Origin: Streptomyces sp. NBC_00250
GTDB taxonomy: Bacteria; Actinomycetota; Actinomycetes; Streptomycetales; Streptomycetaceae
Assembly: GCF_036192275.1 (NCBI RefSeq)
Contig: NZ_CP108088.1
Location: forward strand, 6,387,501 to 6,451,500
Direction of reading: 5' to 3'
Length of the DNA: 64,000 nucleotides
Positions within the stretch are counted from its first letter, which is position 1; each line of letters starts with the position of its first letter. This document shows, piece after piece, positions 51,208 to 60,224 of the stretch. Made by a program: the position numbers and the translations under genes. Below the pieces are notes generated by a model. That model made no database searches. It worked only from the letters and a program-made list of their open reading frames with translations, and was not told the origin of the DNA.

Positions 51208-52848
51208 ATGAACCGCGTACACGACGTCCACGAACATTCCGAGGAACTCCGCGCCGCCGCACGGCACTTCGGCCGGCGCCGGTTCCTCACCGTCACCGGG
51301 GCCGCCGCCGCGCTCGCCTTCGCGACCCAGTTGCCCGTCGCCGGCGCCGCGGCCGCCGCCGAGCTCGACGGCCGGCGTGTCACCGAGGACCCGTTCACCC
51401 TCGGCGTGGCGTCCGGCGACCCGCTGCCCGGGTCCGTCCTGCTCTGGACCCGGCTCGCGCCCCGCCCCTTCGAGCCCGGCGGCGGACTGCCCGCCGAGCG
51501 GGTCTCCGTGCACTGGGAGCTGGCCCGCGACGAGCGCTTCGGCCGGACCGTGCGGCGCGGGCGCGCCACCGCGCATCCGGAGTTCTCGCACACCGTCCAC
51601 GTCGAGGTCGACCACCTCGACCCGGACCGCGAGTTCTTCTACCGCTTCCGGGTCGGCGACTGGACCAGCCCCGTCGGCCGCACCCGCACCGCGCCCGCCC
51701 CCTGGGCCCACAAGGCCGGTCTGAAGCTCGCCGCCGTCTCCTGCCAGGCGTACCACGACGGGTACTTCACGGCCTACCGCCACCTCGCGCAGGACGACGT
51801 CGACGTCGTCTTCCACCTCGGCGACTACCTGTACGAGTACGCCGTGAACGCCACCGGCGGCGCCCGCGCCTACACCGACCGGACCCTCCCGGCCGTCTTC
51901 AACCGCGAGACGCTCACCCTGGACGACTACCGGCTCCGGTACGGGCTCTACAAGTCGGACCCCGACCTGCGGGCCGCGCACGCCGCCCACCCCTTCGTCG
52001 TCACCTGGGACGACCACGAGACCGAGAACAACTACGCGGGCGGCATCCCCGAGAACAGCGTCCCGCCGGAGGAGTTCCTGCTCCGCCGCGCCGCCGCCTA
52101 CCGCGCCTACTGGGAGCACCAGCCGCTCCGCGCGCCCCAGCGGCCCGAGGGCCCCGACATGCGGCTCTACCGGCGGCTGGGCTTCGGGCGGCTCGCCCAG
52201 TTCGACATCCTCGACACCCGCCAGTACCGCTCCGACCAGGCGTACGGCGACGGCTGGCAGGTGCCGGGACCGGAGTCCGAGAACCCGGCGCGGACGATGA
52301 CCGGCGCCACGCAGGAGCGGTGGCTGCTGGACGGCTGGCGCCGGTCCCGGGCCCGCTGGAACGTGCTGCCGCAGCAGGTCGTCCTCGCCGAGCGCCGCGA
52401 CCGGCCCACCGCCGACTTCAAGCTCTCCATGGACTCCTGGGACGGCTACCCGGCCTCCCGGCAGCGGATCCTCGCGGGGGCGGAGGCCGCCGGCGTCGAG
52501 AACCTGATGGTGCTGACCGGTGACGTCCACGTCGGTTACGGCCTCGACATCAAGGCCGACTTCCGCGACCCGGCCTCGCGGACCGTCGGCACCGAGATCG
52601 TCGCCACCTCGATCAGCAGCGGCAAGGACGGCGCCGACCGCCCGTCGAACTACGACAAGCTCATGCAGTCCAACCCGCACCTGAGGTTCTTCAACGGGCG
52701 GCGCGGCTACGTGACGGTCGCGCTCGGCGAGGAGAGCGCCCGGGCCGACTTCCGCACGGTGCCGTACGTGACGACCCAGGGCGCACCCGTCACCACGGCC
52801 GCCTCCTTCGTCACGGAGGCGGGCGACCCCGGCCTCAAGCCGGCGTGA
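51208..52848 (+). CDS. phoD: Alkaline phosphatase D (PhoD)
   Basis: This 546-residue Tat-exported phosphodiesterase/phosphatase has the twin-arginine signal [20 protein letters not shown] (about 23-42). A Fn3-like N-terminal domain ([20 protein letters not shown]) precedes the metallophosphatase core: [46 protein letters not shown] and [17 protein letters not shown]. Metal ligands are the Cys, Asp, Asn and His of these motifs (Fe/Ca in PhoD). The preceding 130 bp contain no PHO box I can call confidently. The C-terminus (DPGLKPA) lies in the first unit of a 23-bp repeat. Confidence 0.93.
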   Translation: MNRVHDVHEHSEELRAAARHFGRRRFLTVTGAAAALAFATQLPVAGAAAAAELDGRRVTEDPFTLGVASGDPLPGSVLLWTRLAPRPFEPGGGLPAERVSVHWELARDERFGRTVRRGRATAHPEFSHTVHVEVDHLDPDREFFYRFRVGDWTSPVGRTRTAPAPWAHKAGLKLAAVSCQAYHDGYFTAYRHLAQDDVDVVFHLGDYLYEYAVNATGGARAYTDRTLPAVFNRETLTLDDYRLRYGLYKSDPDLRAAHAAHPFVVTWDDHETENNYAGGIPENSVPPEEFLLRRAAAYRAYWEHQPLRAPQRPEGPDMRLYRRLGFGRLAQFDILDTRQYRSDQAYGDGWQVPGPESENPARTMTGATQERWLLDGWRRSRARWNVLPQQVVLAERRDRPTADFKLSMDSWDGYPASRQRILAGAEAAGVENLMVLTGDVHVGYGLDIKADFRDPASRTVGTEIVATSISSGKDGADRPSNYDKLMQSNPHLRFFNGRRGYVTVALGEESARADFRTVPYVTTQGAPVTTAASFVTEAGDPGLKPA

Positions 52849-52936
52849 CCCCGGGCCTCAAGCCGGCGTGACCCCTGGCCGCGAGCGGGCGTGACCCCGG
52901 GCCTCCAGCGGACGTGACCCCGGGCCTCACGCCCGC
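52827..52936. repeat. Five 23-bp tandem units containing the PhoD stop codon
   Basis: Units begin at 52827, 52849, 52872, 52895 and 52918 (22 or 23 bp). Each of the first four ends in CGTGA and starts CCCCGGG or a variant. The first unit encodes the PhoD end GLKPA and its TGA; the later ones repeat the TGA. The array fills the 92-bp gap to the next gene's stop (52941). Confidence 0.9.
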
Positions 52937-52940
52937 TTGA

Positions 52941-53945
52941 TCACGCCTGCTCGACCGGCTGTTCCTGGGGATAGCGGACGCCGATGCGGTCCCGTACCGC
53001 GTCGAGCGTCCGCATCACCGCGAGGGAGCCTTCGAGGGGGACGAGCGGGGACTCCGTCTCGCCCGCCCGCAGGCAGCGCATCACCTCGGTGGCCTCGTGC
53101 CGGAGGGAGTGCGGGTCGTTGTCCGAGACGACCTCCTCCGGCTCCTGGCCGTTGCGGTGGAGCGTGAACCGTTCCGGGAAGAAGAAGCCGCGCGGAACGT
53201 CGATCCGGCCCAGCGAACCCGTCACCGAGGCCGTCAGCGGCGTGTCCCCGTCGAGCGAGCAGGACAGCAGGGCCGAGGCCCCCGAGTCCGACCAGCCGAG
53301 CAGCATGCCGGTGTTGAGGTCGACGCCCTCCGGAGAGAGCAGCGCGTGCGCGTGGACCTTGTCCGGCTCACCGAGCAGCAGCTGTGCGAACGACACCGGG
53401 TACACGCCCAGGTCGAGCAGTGCACCGCCGCCCACCGCCGGGTCCCGCAGCCGGTGGTCCGCCGCGAACGGGCCCGCGAGCCCGAAGTCCGCCTGTACGG
53501 TCCTGATCTCGCCGATCGCCCCGTCGCGGACCAGCTCCGTGAGGCGCCGGATCAGCGGGTTGCAGTACATCCACATGGCCTCCATCAGGAAGAGTCCACG
53601 GTCCCGGGACAGGGTGGCGAGTTCCGCTGCCTCGCGCGCGTTGAGCGTGAGAGCCTTCTCGCAGAGCACCGCCTTGCCCGCCTCCAGGGCGCGCCCGGCC
53701 GCCTCCCGGTGCGCGTGGTGCGGGGTCGCCACGTACACGACGTCGACGTCCTCGTCGGCGAAGAGCCCGTCCCATTCGCCGTACGCCCGCGGGATCCCGA
53801 ACCGGTCGGCGAAGGCCTTCGCCGACGCCTCGGTACGGGACGCCACCGCGACGACCTCCGCACCGTCGAGCGTCAGCAGGTCCGTGGTGAACCGTTCCGC
53901 TATGCCGCCCGTCGCCAGGATTCCCCAGCGCACCGTGTCGCTCAT
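52941..53945 (-). CDS. Gfo/Idh/MocA family oxidoreductase
   Basis: A 334-residue NAD(P)-dependent sugar dehydrogenase type enzyme with a Rossmann loop WGILATGGIAERFTTDL, VVAVASRTEASAKAFADR, and the catalytic segment VLCEKALTLNAREA (EKP-like motif with Ala for Pro). The second domain is GGGALLDLGVYPVSFAQLLLG with DPAVGGG. The ATG at 53945 (MSDTVRWG) is supported by GGTGGGGAAC upstream. It is close to the trans-1,2-dihydrobenzene-1,2-diol dehydrogenase-type subgroup. It diverges from the Bcr-like transporter. Confidence 0.9.
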   Translation of the reverse strand: MSDTVRWGILATGGIAERFTTDLLTLDGAEVVAVASRTEASAKAFADRFGIPRAYGEWDGLFADEDVDVVYVATPHHAHREAAGRALEAGKAVLCEKALTLNAREAAELATLSRDRGLFLMEAMWMYCNPLIRRLTELVRDGAIGEIRTVQADFGLAGPFAADHRLRDPAVGGGALLDLGVYPVSFAQLLLGEPDKVHAHALLSPEGVDLNTGMLLGWSDSGASALLSCSLDGDTPLTASVTGSLGRIDVPRGFFFPERFTLHRNGQEPEEVVSDNDPHSLRHEATEVMRCLRAGETESPLVPLEGSLAVMRTLDAVRDRIGVRYPQEQPVEQA

Positions 53946-54037
53946 GTTCCCCACCCGTCCCATCCGTCCCACAGAGGTCTCGACCATGCCGATCGAGCTG
54001 AGAGCATAGGCAAGGATTCAACGAAATGGAGCGGTTG

Positions 54038-55327
54038 ATGCCGGAGAGCGGCCAGAAAACAACACAAGGACACATAACCGAAAGTTCCCCGGTCGTCACC
54101 GCCACCCGGCGGACCGGGCTGCTCGTCACCCTCGTCCTGGGTGGGCTGACCGCCCTGCCCCCGCTCTCCATGGACATGTACCTCCCGGCCCTGCCCGAGG
54201 TCACCGGCGCGCTGAACGCCCCCGCCGCCACCGTCCAGCTCACCCTCACCGCCTGCCTCGCCGGCATGGCCCTCGGCCAGCTCGTCGTCGGCCCCATGAG
54301 CGACAAGTGGGGCCGCCGCCGCCCGCTGCTCATCGGCATGATCGTGTACGTCCTCGCCACCGCCGTCTGCGCCCTCGCCCCCACCGCCGAGACGCTCATC
54401 GGCTTCCGGCTGCTCCAGGGCCTCGCCGGCGCCGCCGGGATCGTCATCGCCCGCGCGGTCGTCCGCGACCTGTACGACGGCGTGGAGATGGCCCGGTTCT
54501 TCTCCACCCTGATGCTGATCTCCGGCGTCGCCCCGATCATCGCGCCCCTCATCGGCGGCCAGATCCTGCGGATCACCGACTGGCGGGGCGTCTTCTACGT
54601 CCTCACCGTCATCGGCATCCTCCTCACCCTCGTCGTCTGGCGCTTCCTCGCCGAGACGCTGCCGCCCGAGCGCCGGCACGAGGGCGGTGTCGGTCAGGCC
54701 CTGCGCACCATGAAGGGCCTGCTCGCCGACCGGGTCTTCGCCGGGTACATGCTGACCGGCGGGCTCGCGTTCGCCGCCCTCTTCGCCTACATATCGGCGT
54801 CGCCGTTCGTCGTGCAGGAGATCTACGGGGCCTCACCGCAGACCTTCAGCCTGCTCTTCGGCCTCAACTCGATCGGACTCGTCGCCGTCGGCCAGATCAA
54901 CGGCAAGCTGCTCGTCGGCCGCGTCAGCCTCGACAAGGCGCTCGGCTGGGGCCTCGGGACCATCCTCGTCTCCTCGCTCGCGCTGCTCCTCATGACCAGC
55001 GGCGTCTTCGGAGAGGTCGGACTCGTGCCGATCGCGGCCGGACTCTTCGTCCTGATGTCCGCGATGGGCCTCGCCATGCCGAACACCAACGCCCAGGCCC
55101 TGATGCGCACCCCGCACGCCGCCGGGTCCGCGTCCGCCCTGCTCGGCACGACGTCCTTCCTCGTCGGCGCCGTCGCCTCCCCCCTCGTCGGCATCGCCGG
55201 CGAACACACCGCCGTCCCGATGGCGGTCGTCCAGCTGACCTGCGCCGTCCTGGCCCTGGCCTGCTTCCTGGGCCTGTGCAGGCCGTGGCAGGCGGCGAAG
55301 ACGGCGAAGGCGGCCACGGGGATCTAG
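54038..55327 (+). CDS. MFS transporter, Bcr/CflA subfamily
   Basis: This 429-residue exporter has 12 predicted transmembrane helices. Helix 1 carries LTALPPLSMDMYLPALPEV, the Bcr/CflA signature, and loop 2-3 has GPMSDKWGRRRPLLIGM (motif A). RLLQGLAGAAGIVIARAVVRDLYDG matches the subfamily. ATG 54038 has GGAG 6 bases upstream; the ATG at 54026 does not. Members export drugs such as bicyclomycin and chloramphenicol or metabolites. Confidence 0.92.
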   Translation: MPESGQKTTQGHITESSPVVTATRRTGLLVTLVLGGLTALPPLSMDMYLPALPEVTGALNAPAATVQLTLTACLAGMALGQLVVGPMSDKWGRRRPLLIGMIVYVLATAVCALAPTAETLIGFRLLQGLAGAAGIVIARAVVRDLYDGVEMARFFSTLMLISGVAPIIAPLIGGQILRITDWRGVFYVLTVIGILLTLVVWRFLAETLPPERRHEGGVGQALRTMKGLLADRVFAGYMLTGGLAFAALFAYISASPFVVQEIYGASPQTFSLLFGLNSIGLVAVGQINGKLLVGRVSLDKALGWGLGTILVSSLALLLMTSGVFGEVGLVPIAAGLFVLMSAMGLAMPNTNAQALMRTPHAAGSASALLGTTSFLVGAVASPLVGIAGEHTAVPMAVVQLTCAVLALACFLGLCRPWQAAKTAKAATGI

Positions 55328-55410
55328 CGGGCGTCCTGTCCGCCGGTGTGCCGCCGGTCGTTCCGTCGACGGCGGTGTCACGATCTCCCGGACGGACGGG
55401 AGGACCGGGG

Positions 55411-55887
55411 ATGTGCCACTACTGCGGGTGCCGCGAGATCCCGCTGATCAAGGAGTTCATCGCCGAGCACGAATCGGTCACCGACCTCGCCGGAGACGCG
55501 GTGCGCGCCCTCGACGGCGGCGACCGCGACCGCGCCCGGACGCTCGCCGCGCGGATGGCCGTCGAGCTCCGGGCCCACTGGGCGGGGGAGGAGCGGGGGC
55601 TGTTCGCGGTCATGCGGGAGAACGAGGAGTACACGGCGTACGTCGACGCCCTCGCCCTGGAACACCGGGAACTGGCCGCCTTCCTGGACGGCCTCGACCT
55701 CGACTCGGCCGAGCAGCGGGCCGCGTTCGTCCGCGCCGTCGACGAGCTGCACACGCACATCGCCAAGGAGGAGGACGGCCTCTTCCCGGCCTCCCTGACC
55801 GAACTCACGGGTGAGCAGTGGGACCGCTCCATCGACGCCTGGAGGACGGTCCACTCCCGGGACCCGCTGCCCGGCCGACCGGGTTGA
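55411..55887 (+). CDS. Hemerythrin-like (HHE) domain protein
   Basis: The 158-residue protein is a four-helix bundle binding a di-iron centre. Candidate ligands are His in IAEHESVTDLAG, His-Glu in RAHWAGEERGLFAVM, His in ALEHRELAAF and His-Glu in ELHTHIAKEEDGLFPAS. An N-terminal MCHYCGCREI adds a three-Cys cluster (Cys2, 5 and 7), which some relatives use for another metal. GGAGG lies 8 bases before ATG 55411. It is probably an oxygen, iron or redox sensor/store. Confidence 0.9.
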   Translation: MCHYCGCREIPLIKEFIAEHESVTDLAGDAVRALDGGDRDRARTLAARMAVELRAHWAGEERGLFAVMRENEEYTAYVDALALEHRELAAFLDGLDLDSAEQRAAFVRAVDELHTHIAKEEDGLFPASLTELTGEQWDRSIDAWRTVHSRDPLPGRPG

Positions 55888-56014
55888 CAGGCCGACCGGG
55901 CTGACCGACCGGCCGGCTGACGGGTCGCGCCGGTGAAGGCGGGGCTGCCGTTCCGGTGGCCCTCCGGTCCGGTGGCCCGCCGAGGCCCCCGTGCCCGCCG
56001 CCTAGACTGACTCG

Positions 56015-56998
56015 GTGAACGTCTCCGCTCCCTCCGCCGACTCCCTGCGCGCCGCCCTCGCCGGGCTCCTCGACGGGCTGCCGCCCAAGCAGGCCGCCCA
56101 GGCCGTCGAGCGGCTGATCGCCAACTACCGGGGGACCACCCCGACGGACGCCCCCGTGCTGCGCGACCGCTCCGACGTCGCCGCGTACGCCGCGTACCGG
56201 ATGCCGGCGACCTTCGAGGCGGTACGGGGCGCCCTCGACGCCCTGCGCGCGGCCGCACCCGACTGGGAGCCGCGTACCCACACCGACGTCGGCGGCGGTA
56301 CGGGCGCGGCGAGCTGGGCCGTGGCCGAGGCCTGGGGGGACGAGCCGCCCCGCACCACCGTCCTGGACTGGGCGGAGCCCGCCCTCGCCCTCGGGCGCGA
56401 ACTCGCCGCCGGGAACCTGGACGCCGAGTGGCGCACGGCCCGGATCGGCGGCGCGCTGCGGCTCGCGGACGCGGACCTCGTCACCGTCTCGTACGTCCTC
56501 AAGGAGCTGACCGAGGCCGACCGGACGGCGCTGGTGGCCGAGGCGGCGCGCGCGGCGCAGACCGTCGTGATCGTCGAGCCCGGCACCCCCGACGGCTACG
56601 AGCGGATCATCGCGGCCCGGACCCTGCTCGTCGACGCCGGGTTCACCGTCGCCGCGCCCTGCCCGCACAGCGGGGCCTGCCCGATCGAGCCGGGCACGGA
56701 CTGGTGCCACTTCTCGGCGCGGGTCAGCCGTTCCTCGCTGCACCGGAAGGTGAAGGGCGGTTCGCTGCCGTACGAGGACGAGAAGTACAGCTACGTGGCG
56801 GCGACCCGGTTCCCGCCGACGCCGACGGCCTCCCGCATCACCCGCAGGCCGCAGATCCGCAAGGGCCTGGTCCTCCTCGAACTGTGCGGCCCGGACGGCC
56901 TCGGTCGCGACACGGTCACCAAGCGCCACGGCTCGCTCTACAAGCAGGCCCGTGACGCCGAGTGGGGCGACTCCTGGCCGCCGGAGGACCAGGACTGA
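56015..56998 (+). CDS. Rsm22-type ribosomal small subunit methyltransferase-like protein
   Basis: This 327-residue protein starts at a GTG. The fold is a SAM-dependent methyltransferase (HTDVGGGTGAASWAVAEAWG motif I about 92-110; VSYVLKELTEADRTALV in motif IV) with the Rsm22 cysteine set CPHSGACP and the nearby DWCHF. The second part, RVSRSSLHRKVKGGSLPYED, is a basic RNA-facing region. Mitochondrial Rsm22/METTL17 needs an Fe-S cluster at these cysteines and assists small-subunit assembly. The bacterial role is presumed similar. Confidence 0.88.
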   Translation: MNVSAPSADSLRAALAGLLDGLPPKQAAQAVERLIANYRGTTPTDAPVLRDRSDVAAYAAYRMPATFEAVRGALDALRAAAPDWEPRTHTDVGGGTGAASWAVAEAWGDEPPRTTVLDWAEPALALGRELAAGNLDAEWRTARIGGALRLADADLVTVSYVLKELTEADRTALVAEAARAAQTVVIVEPGTPDGYERIIAARTLLVDAGFTVAAPCPHSGACPIEPGTDWCHFSARVSRSSLHRKVKGGSLPYEDEKYSYVAATRFPPTPTASRITRRPQIRKGLVLLELCGPDGLGRDTVTKRHGSLYKQARDAEWGDSWPPEDQD

Positions 56999-57012
56999 CC
57001 TTCCGGCCCCGG

Positions 57013-57459
57013 TCAGACGGGGGAGACCAGGCCGCGTACGGGGTCGGCGCGGACCCCGGCCTGCCAGACGACGGGGCCGCAGGCCTCGCCGTTGGGGGCG
57101 CTCCTGCGCAGGGTGAACGGCGCGCTGCGGTCGTAGACCGTGCGGTCGGCCGCCGGGTCGGTGACCCGGAGGCGTACGGTCACCCGCTTCTCACCGGTGA
57201 CCTCGGGCATGTGCAGGCTGAAGACGACGAAGGGGTCGCTCGCGGCCACGTCCTGGCGCTCCTTGCAGACCTCGTCGACGCAGAACCGGTAGTGGGCCCC
57301 GGCGGGGAAGTCGGCGGGCTTCCAGGTGAGGGTCACCCCGGACTCGGAGTGGATCAGGGTGCATCTGATCCGGCCCTCGCTCTGGCAGCCGGCCGCGAGG
57401 AGCACGGTCGCGACCGCCGCCGAGGCGTACACATACCGAGACCTGCCGTTCGTACCCAC
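57013..57459 (-). CDS. Small lipoprotein of unknown function
   Basis: This 148-residue protein starts at a GTG (MGTNGRSRYV). The signal peptide ends in lipobox LLAAGC (Cys25). The mature part has an Ig-like or fibronectin-like pattern (VTLTWKPADFPAGAHYRFCV) with a disulfide-compatible Cys set (IRCTL, FCVDEVC, EACGP). It is probably anchored outside the membrane. No family is recognised. Confidence 0.75.
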   Translation of the reverse strand: MGTNGRSRYVYASAAVATVLLAAGCQSEGRIRCTLIHSESGVTLTWKPADFPAGAHYRFCVDEVCKERQDVAASDPFVVFSLHMPEVTGEKRVTVRLRVTDPAADRTVYDRSAPFTLRRSAPNGEACGPVVWQAGVRADPVRGLVSPV

Positions 57460-57559
57460 CGAAAATGCCCCCCGAAGTCACGTTTCCGCAGACCAGGAGG
57501 GGCACTTTACGGAGGCGGTTCAGGGCCGTCGACCCCCGGGGCCGCCCGCCCTCCCCGCC

Positions 57560-58390
57560 CTAGGGCCGCAGCTCCTGGGTGCAGCACTTCACGCTGCCGC
57601 CGCCCTTGAGGAGTTCGCCCAGGTCCATGCCGATCGGTTCGAAGCCGCGTCGGCGCAGGGGGTCGAAGAGGCCCACCGCCGCCTGGGGGAGGAGGACGTG
57701 CCGGCCGTCGCTCACCGCGTTCAGGCCGAGGGCCGCCGCGTCCGTGTCCGTCGCGATCAGGGCGTCGGGGAAGAGTCGGGCGAGCACCGCGCGACTGCCG
57801 GGGGAGAAGGCGTCCGGGTAGTACATGACCTCGTCGGCCGCGTCGTCCAGGACGCAGAGCGCCGTGTCCAGGTGGTAGTACCGCGGGTCCACCAGTTCCA
57901 GGCCGATCACCGGGCGGCCGAAGAACTCCTGCGCCTCGTCGTGGGAGAGCGGGCTGGAGCGGAATCCGCGCCCGGCGAGGATCCAGGAGGCGGTGACGGC
58001 GAAGTCGCCCTCGCCCTCGTTGATGTGCTCCGGGACTCGTACCGCGTCCTCTGCCCAACCGTTTCCGCGGAACCAGGACACGTGTGCCCCGGCCTCGGCC
58101 GCGCGCTCGGCGTGGGCGAACCTGGCGCCGAGGACCCGGCCCTCGACGACGGTCGCGCCGTTCGCCGCGAAGACCATGTCCGGCAGCGCCGGGTCCGGGT
58201 CGAGGAGCTCGACGCTGTGGCCGAGCGCGCGGTAGCGGTCGCGCAGGTCCTCCCACTGGGCGAGGGCGAGCGGCAGGTCGACCGGTTTCGTGGGGTCCAT
58301 CCAGGGGTTGATGGAGTACGTCACCTTGAAGTGCGTGGGTGGGCACATCAGATAACGGCGGGGCGAGGACGTGCGCGGAGTGGTGCGCAA
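57560..58390 (-). CDS. Dimethylargininase (DDAH) family amidinohydrolase
   Basis: This is a 276-residue enzyme of the arginine-modifying family that hydrolyses methylated arginine to citrulline. Family segments are PPTHFKVTYSINPWMD (substrate lid), DMVFAANGATV, YYHLDTALCVLD with the catalytic His, and the C-terminal GGGSVKCCTQEL with the catalytic Cys. The start is TTG 58390, 6 bases after GAGGAG; the longer frame upstream is not supported. In related streptomycetes it lies near ornithine aminotransferase, but not here. Confidence 0.9.
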   Translation of the reverse strand: MRTTPRTSSPRRYLMCPPTHFKVTYSINPWMDPTKPVDLPLALAQWEDLRDRYRALGHSVELLDPDPALPDMVFAANGATVVEGRVLGARFAHAERAAEAGAHVSWFRGNGWAEDAVRVPEHINEGEGDFAVTASWILAGRGFRSSPLSHDEAQEFFGRPVIGLELVDPRYYHLDTALCVLDDAADEVMYYPDAFSPGSRAVLARLFPDALIATDTDAAALGLNAVSDGRHVLLPQAAVGLFDPLRRRGFEPIGMDLGELLKGGGSVKCCTQELRP

Positions 58391-58561
58391 TGAGGGCTCC
58401 TCACGGACGGGCGGACGGAAGGCGAAGACCGAGGCGCCGGAAAGATCCGCCGGATCGGTGGACCCCATGGTCCGCCTTCCGGGCCCCGCGCGCAGTGGAC
58501 CGTTCGGGTGGTTCGCACACGGGCGCACCCGGCCGCGCCCGGTCGCACCGGGCCACACGTG

Positions 58562-58580
58562 GCGAGACGCGGCGTCTCGC
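58562..58580. promoter_or_regulatory. 19-bp palindrome, TetR autoregulatory site
   Basis: GCGAGACG-CGG-CGTCTCGC is a perfect 8-bp inverted repeat with a 3-bp spacer, 19 bp before the TetR ATG. A TANNNT-like TAGATT lies just downstream (58588). It probably binds the TetR protein at 58600. Confidence 0.75.
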
Positions 58581-58599
58581 GTGCTGCTAGATTGGAGCC

Positions 58600-59220
58600 A
58601 TGTCCGAGACCAAGGCCCCCGACGCCTCCCGCCGCAGCGAACGCTCCCGCCGCGCCATCTTCGACGCCGCCCTCGCCCTCGTCTCCGAGACCGGCTACGC
58701 GAAGACCACCATCGAGGGCATCGCCGCCCGCGCCGGCGTCGGCAAGCAGACCATCTACCGCTGGTGGCCCTCCAAGGCGGCCGTCCTCCTCGACGCCTTC
58801 CTCGACCTCGCCGCGCAGGCCAACGAAGCGCTCGGCGGAGACGCCGACAGTGAGATCCCCGACACCGGGGACCTCGCCGCCGACCTCAAGTACGTCCTGC
58901 GCGCCACTGTCGACGAGATGAACAACCCCGCCTTCGACGCCCCCACCCGAGCCCTCGCCGCCGAGGGCATCGTCGACCCCGAGCTGGGCGCCCGCTTCAC
59001 CGAGGCGCTCCTCGAACCCCAGCTCGCGTACTACGCCCGCCGCATCGAGACCGCCCAGGCCGCGGGCCACGTCGACCCCGACGTCGACCCCCGCATCGCC
59101 CTGGAACTCCTCGTCGGCCCGCTGCACCACCGCTGGCTCCACCGCACCCTGCCGCTGACCCACGCCTACGCCGACAGCCTCGTCGACCTGGCCCTGCGCG
59201 GCCTCGCACCGCGCGGCTGA
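58600..59220 (+). CDS. TetR family transcriptional regulator
   Basis: The product has 206 residues. The N-terminal helix-turn-helix (about 13-60: RSRRAIFDAALALVSETGYA, TTIEGIAARAGVGKQTIYRW) is typical TetR. The remaining ~140 residues are an all-helical ligand-binding and dimerisation domain. The gene is divergent from the dimethylargininase gene, with a palindrome between them. The ribosome-binding site is unusually close (GGAG two bases before ATG). The ligand is unknown. Confidence 0.9.
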   Translation: MSETKAPDASRRSERSRRAIFDAALALVSETGYAKTTIEGIAARAGVGKQTIYRWWPSKAAVLLDAFLDLAAQANEALGGDADSEIPDTGDLAADLKYVLRATVDEMNNPAFDAPTRALAAEGIVDPELGARFTEALLEPQLAYYARRIETAQAAGHVDPDVDPRIALELLVGPLHHRWLHRTLPLTHAYADSLVDLALRGLAPRG

Positions 59221-59261
59221 AACGTCCCCGCGACCTCTCCGCGACCTCTCCGCGACGTTTC
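59219..59261. repeat. Hairpin flanking short tandem repeats after TetR
   Basis: GAAACGTC and GACGTTTC pair around CGCGACCTCTC units repeated twice plus a variant. The left arm overlaps the TetR stop. It may act as a terminator. Confidence 0.6.
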
Positions 59262-59367
59262 CGCACACCGGATCGGCACCCCGGTTCCACACTCCGGTCA
59301 CCTGAGGCGCAGGATGGTGGGACCATGGGCAGAGCCGAACGGGCGAGCATGAGGTGTGAGGGGATAG

Positions 59368-60147
59368 ATGGGCGACGGGATCGGCCGCTACCGCGGCACG
59401 GAGAGCAAACTCGCGCAGTGGCTGCGCAGGCGCCCGAAACGCACCGCGGCCGACGACGAGAACGACCGCGAGAAGCTGCTCCTGGCCGTCGCCGCCGCAG
59501 GGCTGCCCCTCGCCCCCGCCGCGTACCCCGTCGGCTACAGCTGTTCCTGTGAGCGGATCGGCTGTCCCACCCCCGCCCGGCACCCCGTCTCCTTCGCCTG
59601 GCAGACGCAGTCGACCACCGACCGCGCCCAGATCGAGCGCTGGGCCCGCAACGAGCCCGAGGCGAACTTCGTCACCGCCACCGGCATGGTCCACGACGTC
59701 CTCGACGTACCGCTCGCCGCCGGCCGCGCCGCCCTGGAGCGCCTCCTCGCCGAGGGCGTCGAGGTCGGGCCCGTCGCCGAGTCCGCCGACGTCGACACGG
59801 TCGGCGGGCGGATGCTCTTCTTCACCGCCACCCGCGGCACCCCCGAGGACGAGGACGAGTGGTGGCCGTGTGAGCTCGACTGCCACCCCGAGACCATGGA
59901 CGAGCACCCGGGACTCCGCTGGCACTGCCGCGGCAGCTACGTCCTGGTACCGCCCGCCCGGCTCCCCGGGGACGAGAGCGCCCATCCGGTCGTCGCCTGG
60001 CTCCGCGGCCCCGAGCACCCGCTGCCCGACCCGCTGAACCTCCTGGAGACCCTCCAGGACGCCTGCGCCCGCCACGCGGCCGCGCGCGAGGCGGAGGGCG
60101 ACGGCGAGCACACGGCCCACGAGATCGCCTGGCCCCTGACCCGCTGA
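59368..60147 (+). CDS. Bifunctional DNA primase/polymerase-like (prim-pol) protein
   Basis: The 259-residue protein has features of the Streptomyces prim-pol family: AAAGLPLAPAAYPVGYSCSC with ERIGCPTPARHPVSF, NFVTATGMVHDVLDVP, and a WHCRGSYVLVPPARLP segment. The Cys-rich CSCERIGCPTP motif is typical. GAGGGG precedes ATG 59368. It has no helicase, integrase or plasmid gene nearby, so it is probably a chromosomal copy of unknown role. A degenerate catalytic site is possible, since no clear DxD is visible apart from VHDVLDV. Confidence 0.8.
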   Translation: MGDGIGRYRGTESKLAQWLRRRPKRTAADDENDREKLLLAVAAAGLPLAPAAYPVGYSCSCERIGCPTPARHPVSFAWQTQSTTDRAQIERWARNEPEANFVTATGMVHDVLDVPLAAGRAALERLLAEGVEVGPVAESADVDTVGGRMLFFTATRGTPEDEDEWWPCELDCHPETMDEHPGLRWHCRGSYVLVPPARLPGDESAHPVVAWLRGPEHPLPDPLNLLETLQDACARHAAAREAEGDGEHTAHEIAWPLTR

Positions 60148-60224
60148 CCTCCGGGGCGGGACCAGGGCCGTACGAGGGTCCGGCGGAGCCGGTAAGAGGA
60201 TCCGACCGGCCCCTGCGAAGGCTG

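Noticed and set aside
59368..60147. Prim-pol gene as evidence of an integrated plasmid or phage
   Set aside because: No integrase, replication or attachment site is nearby, and such genes are common on Streptomyces chromosomes.
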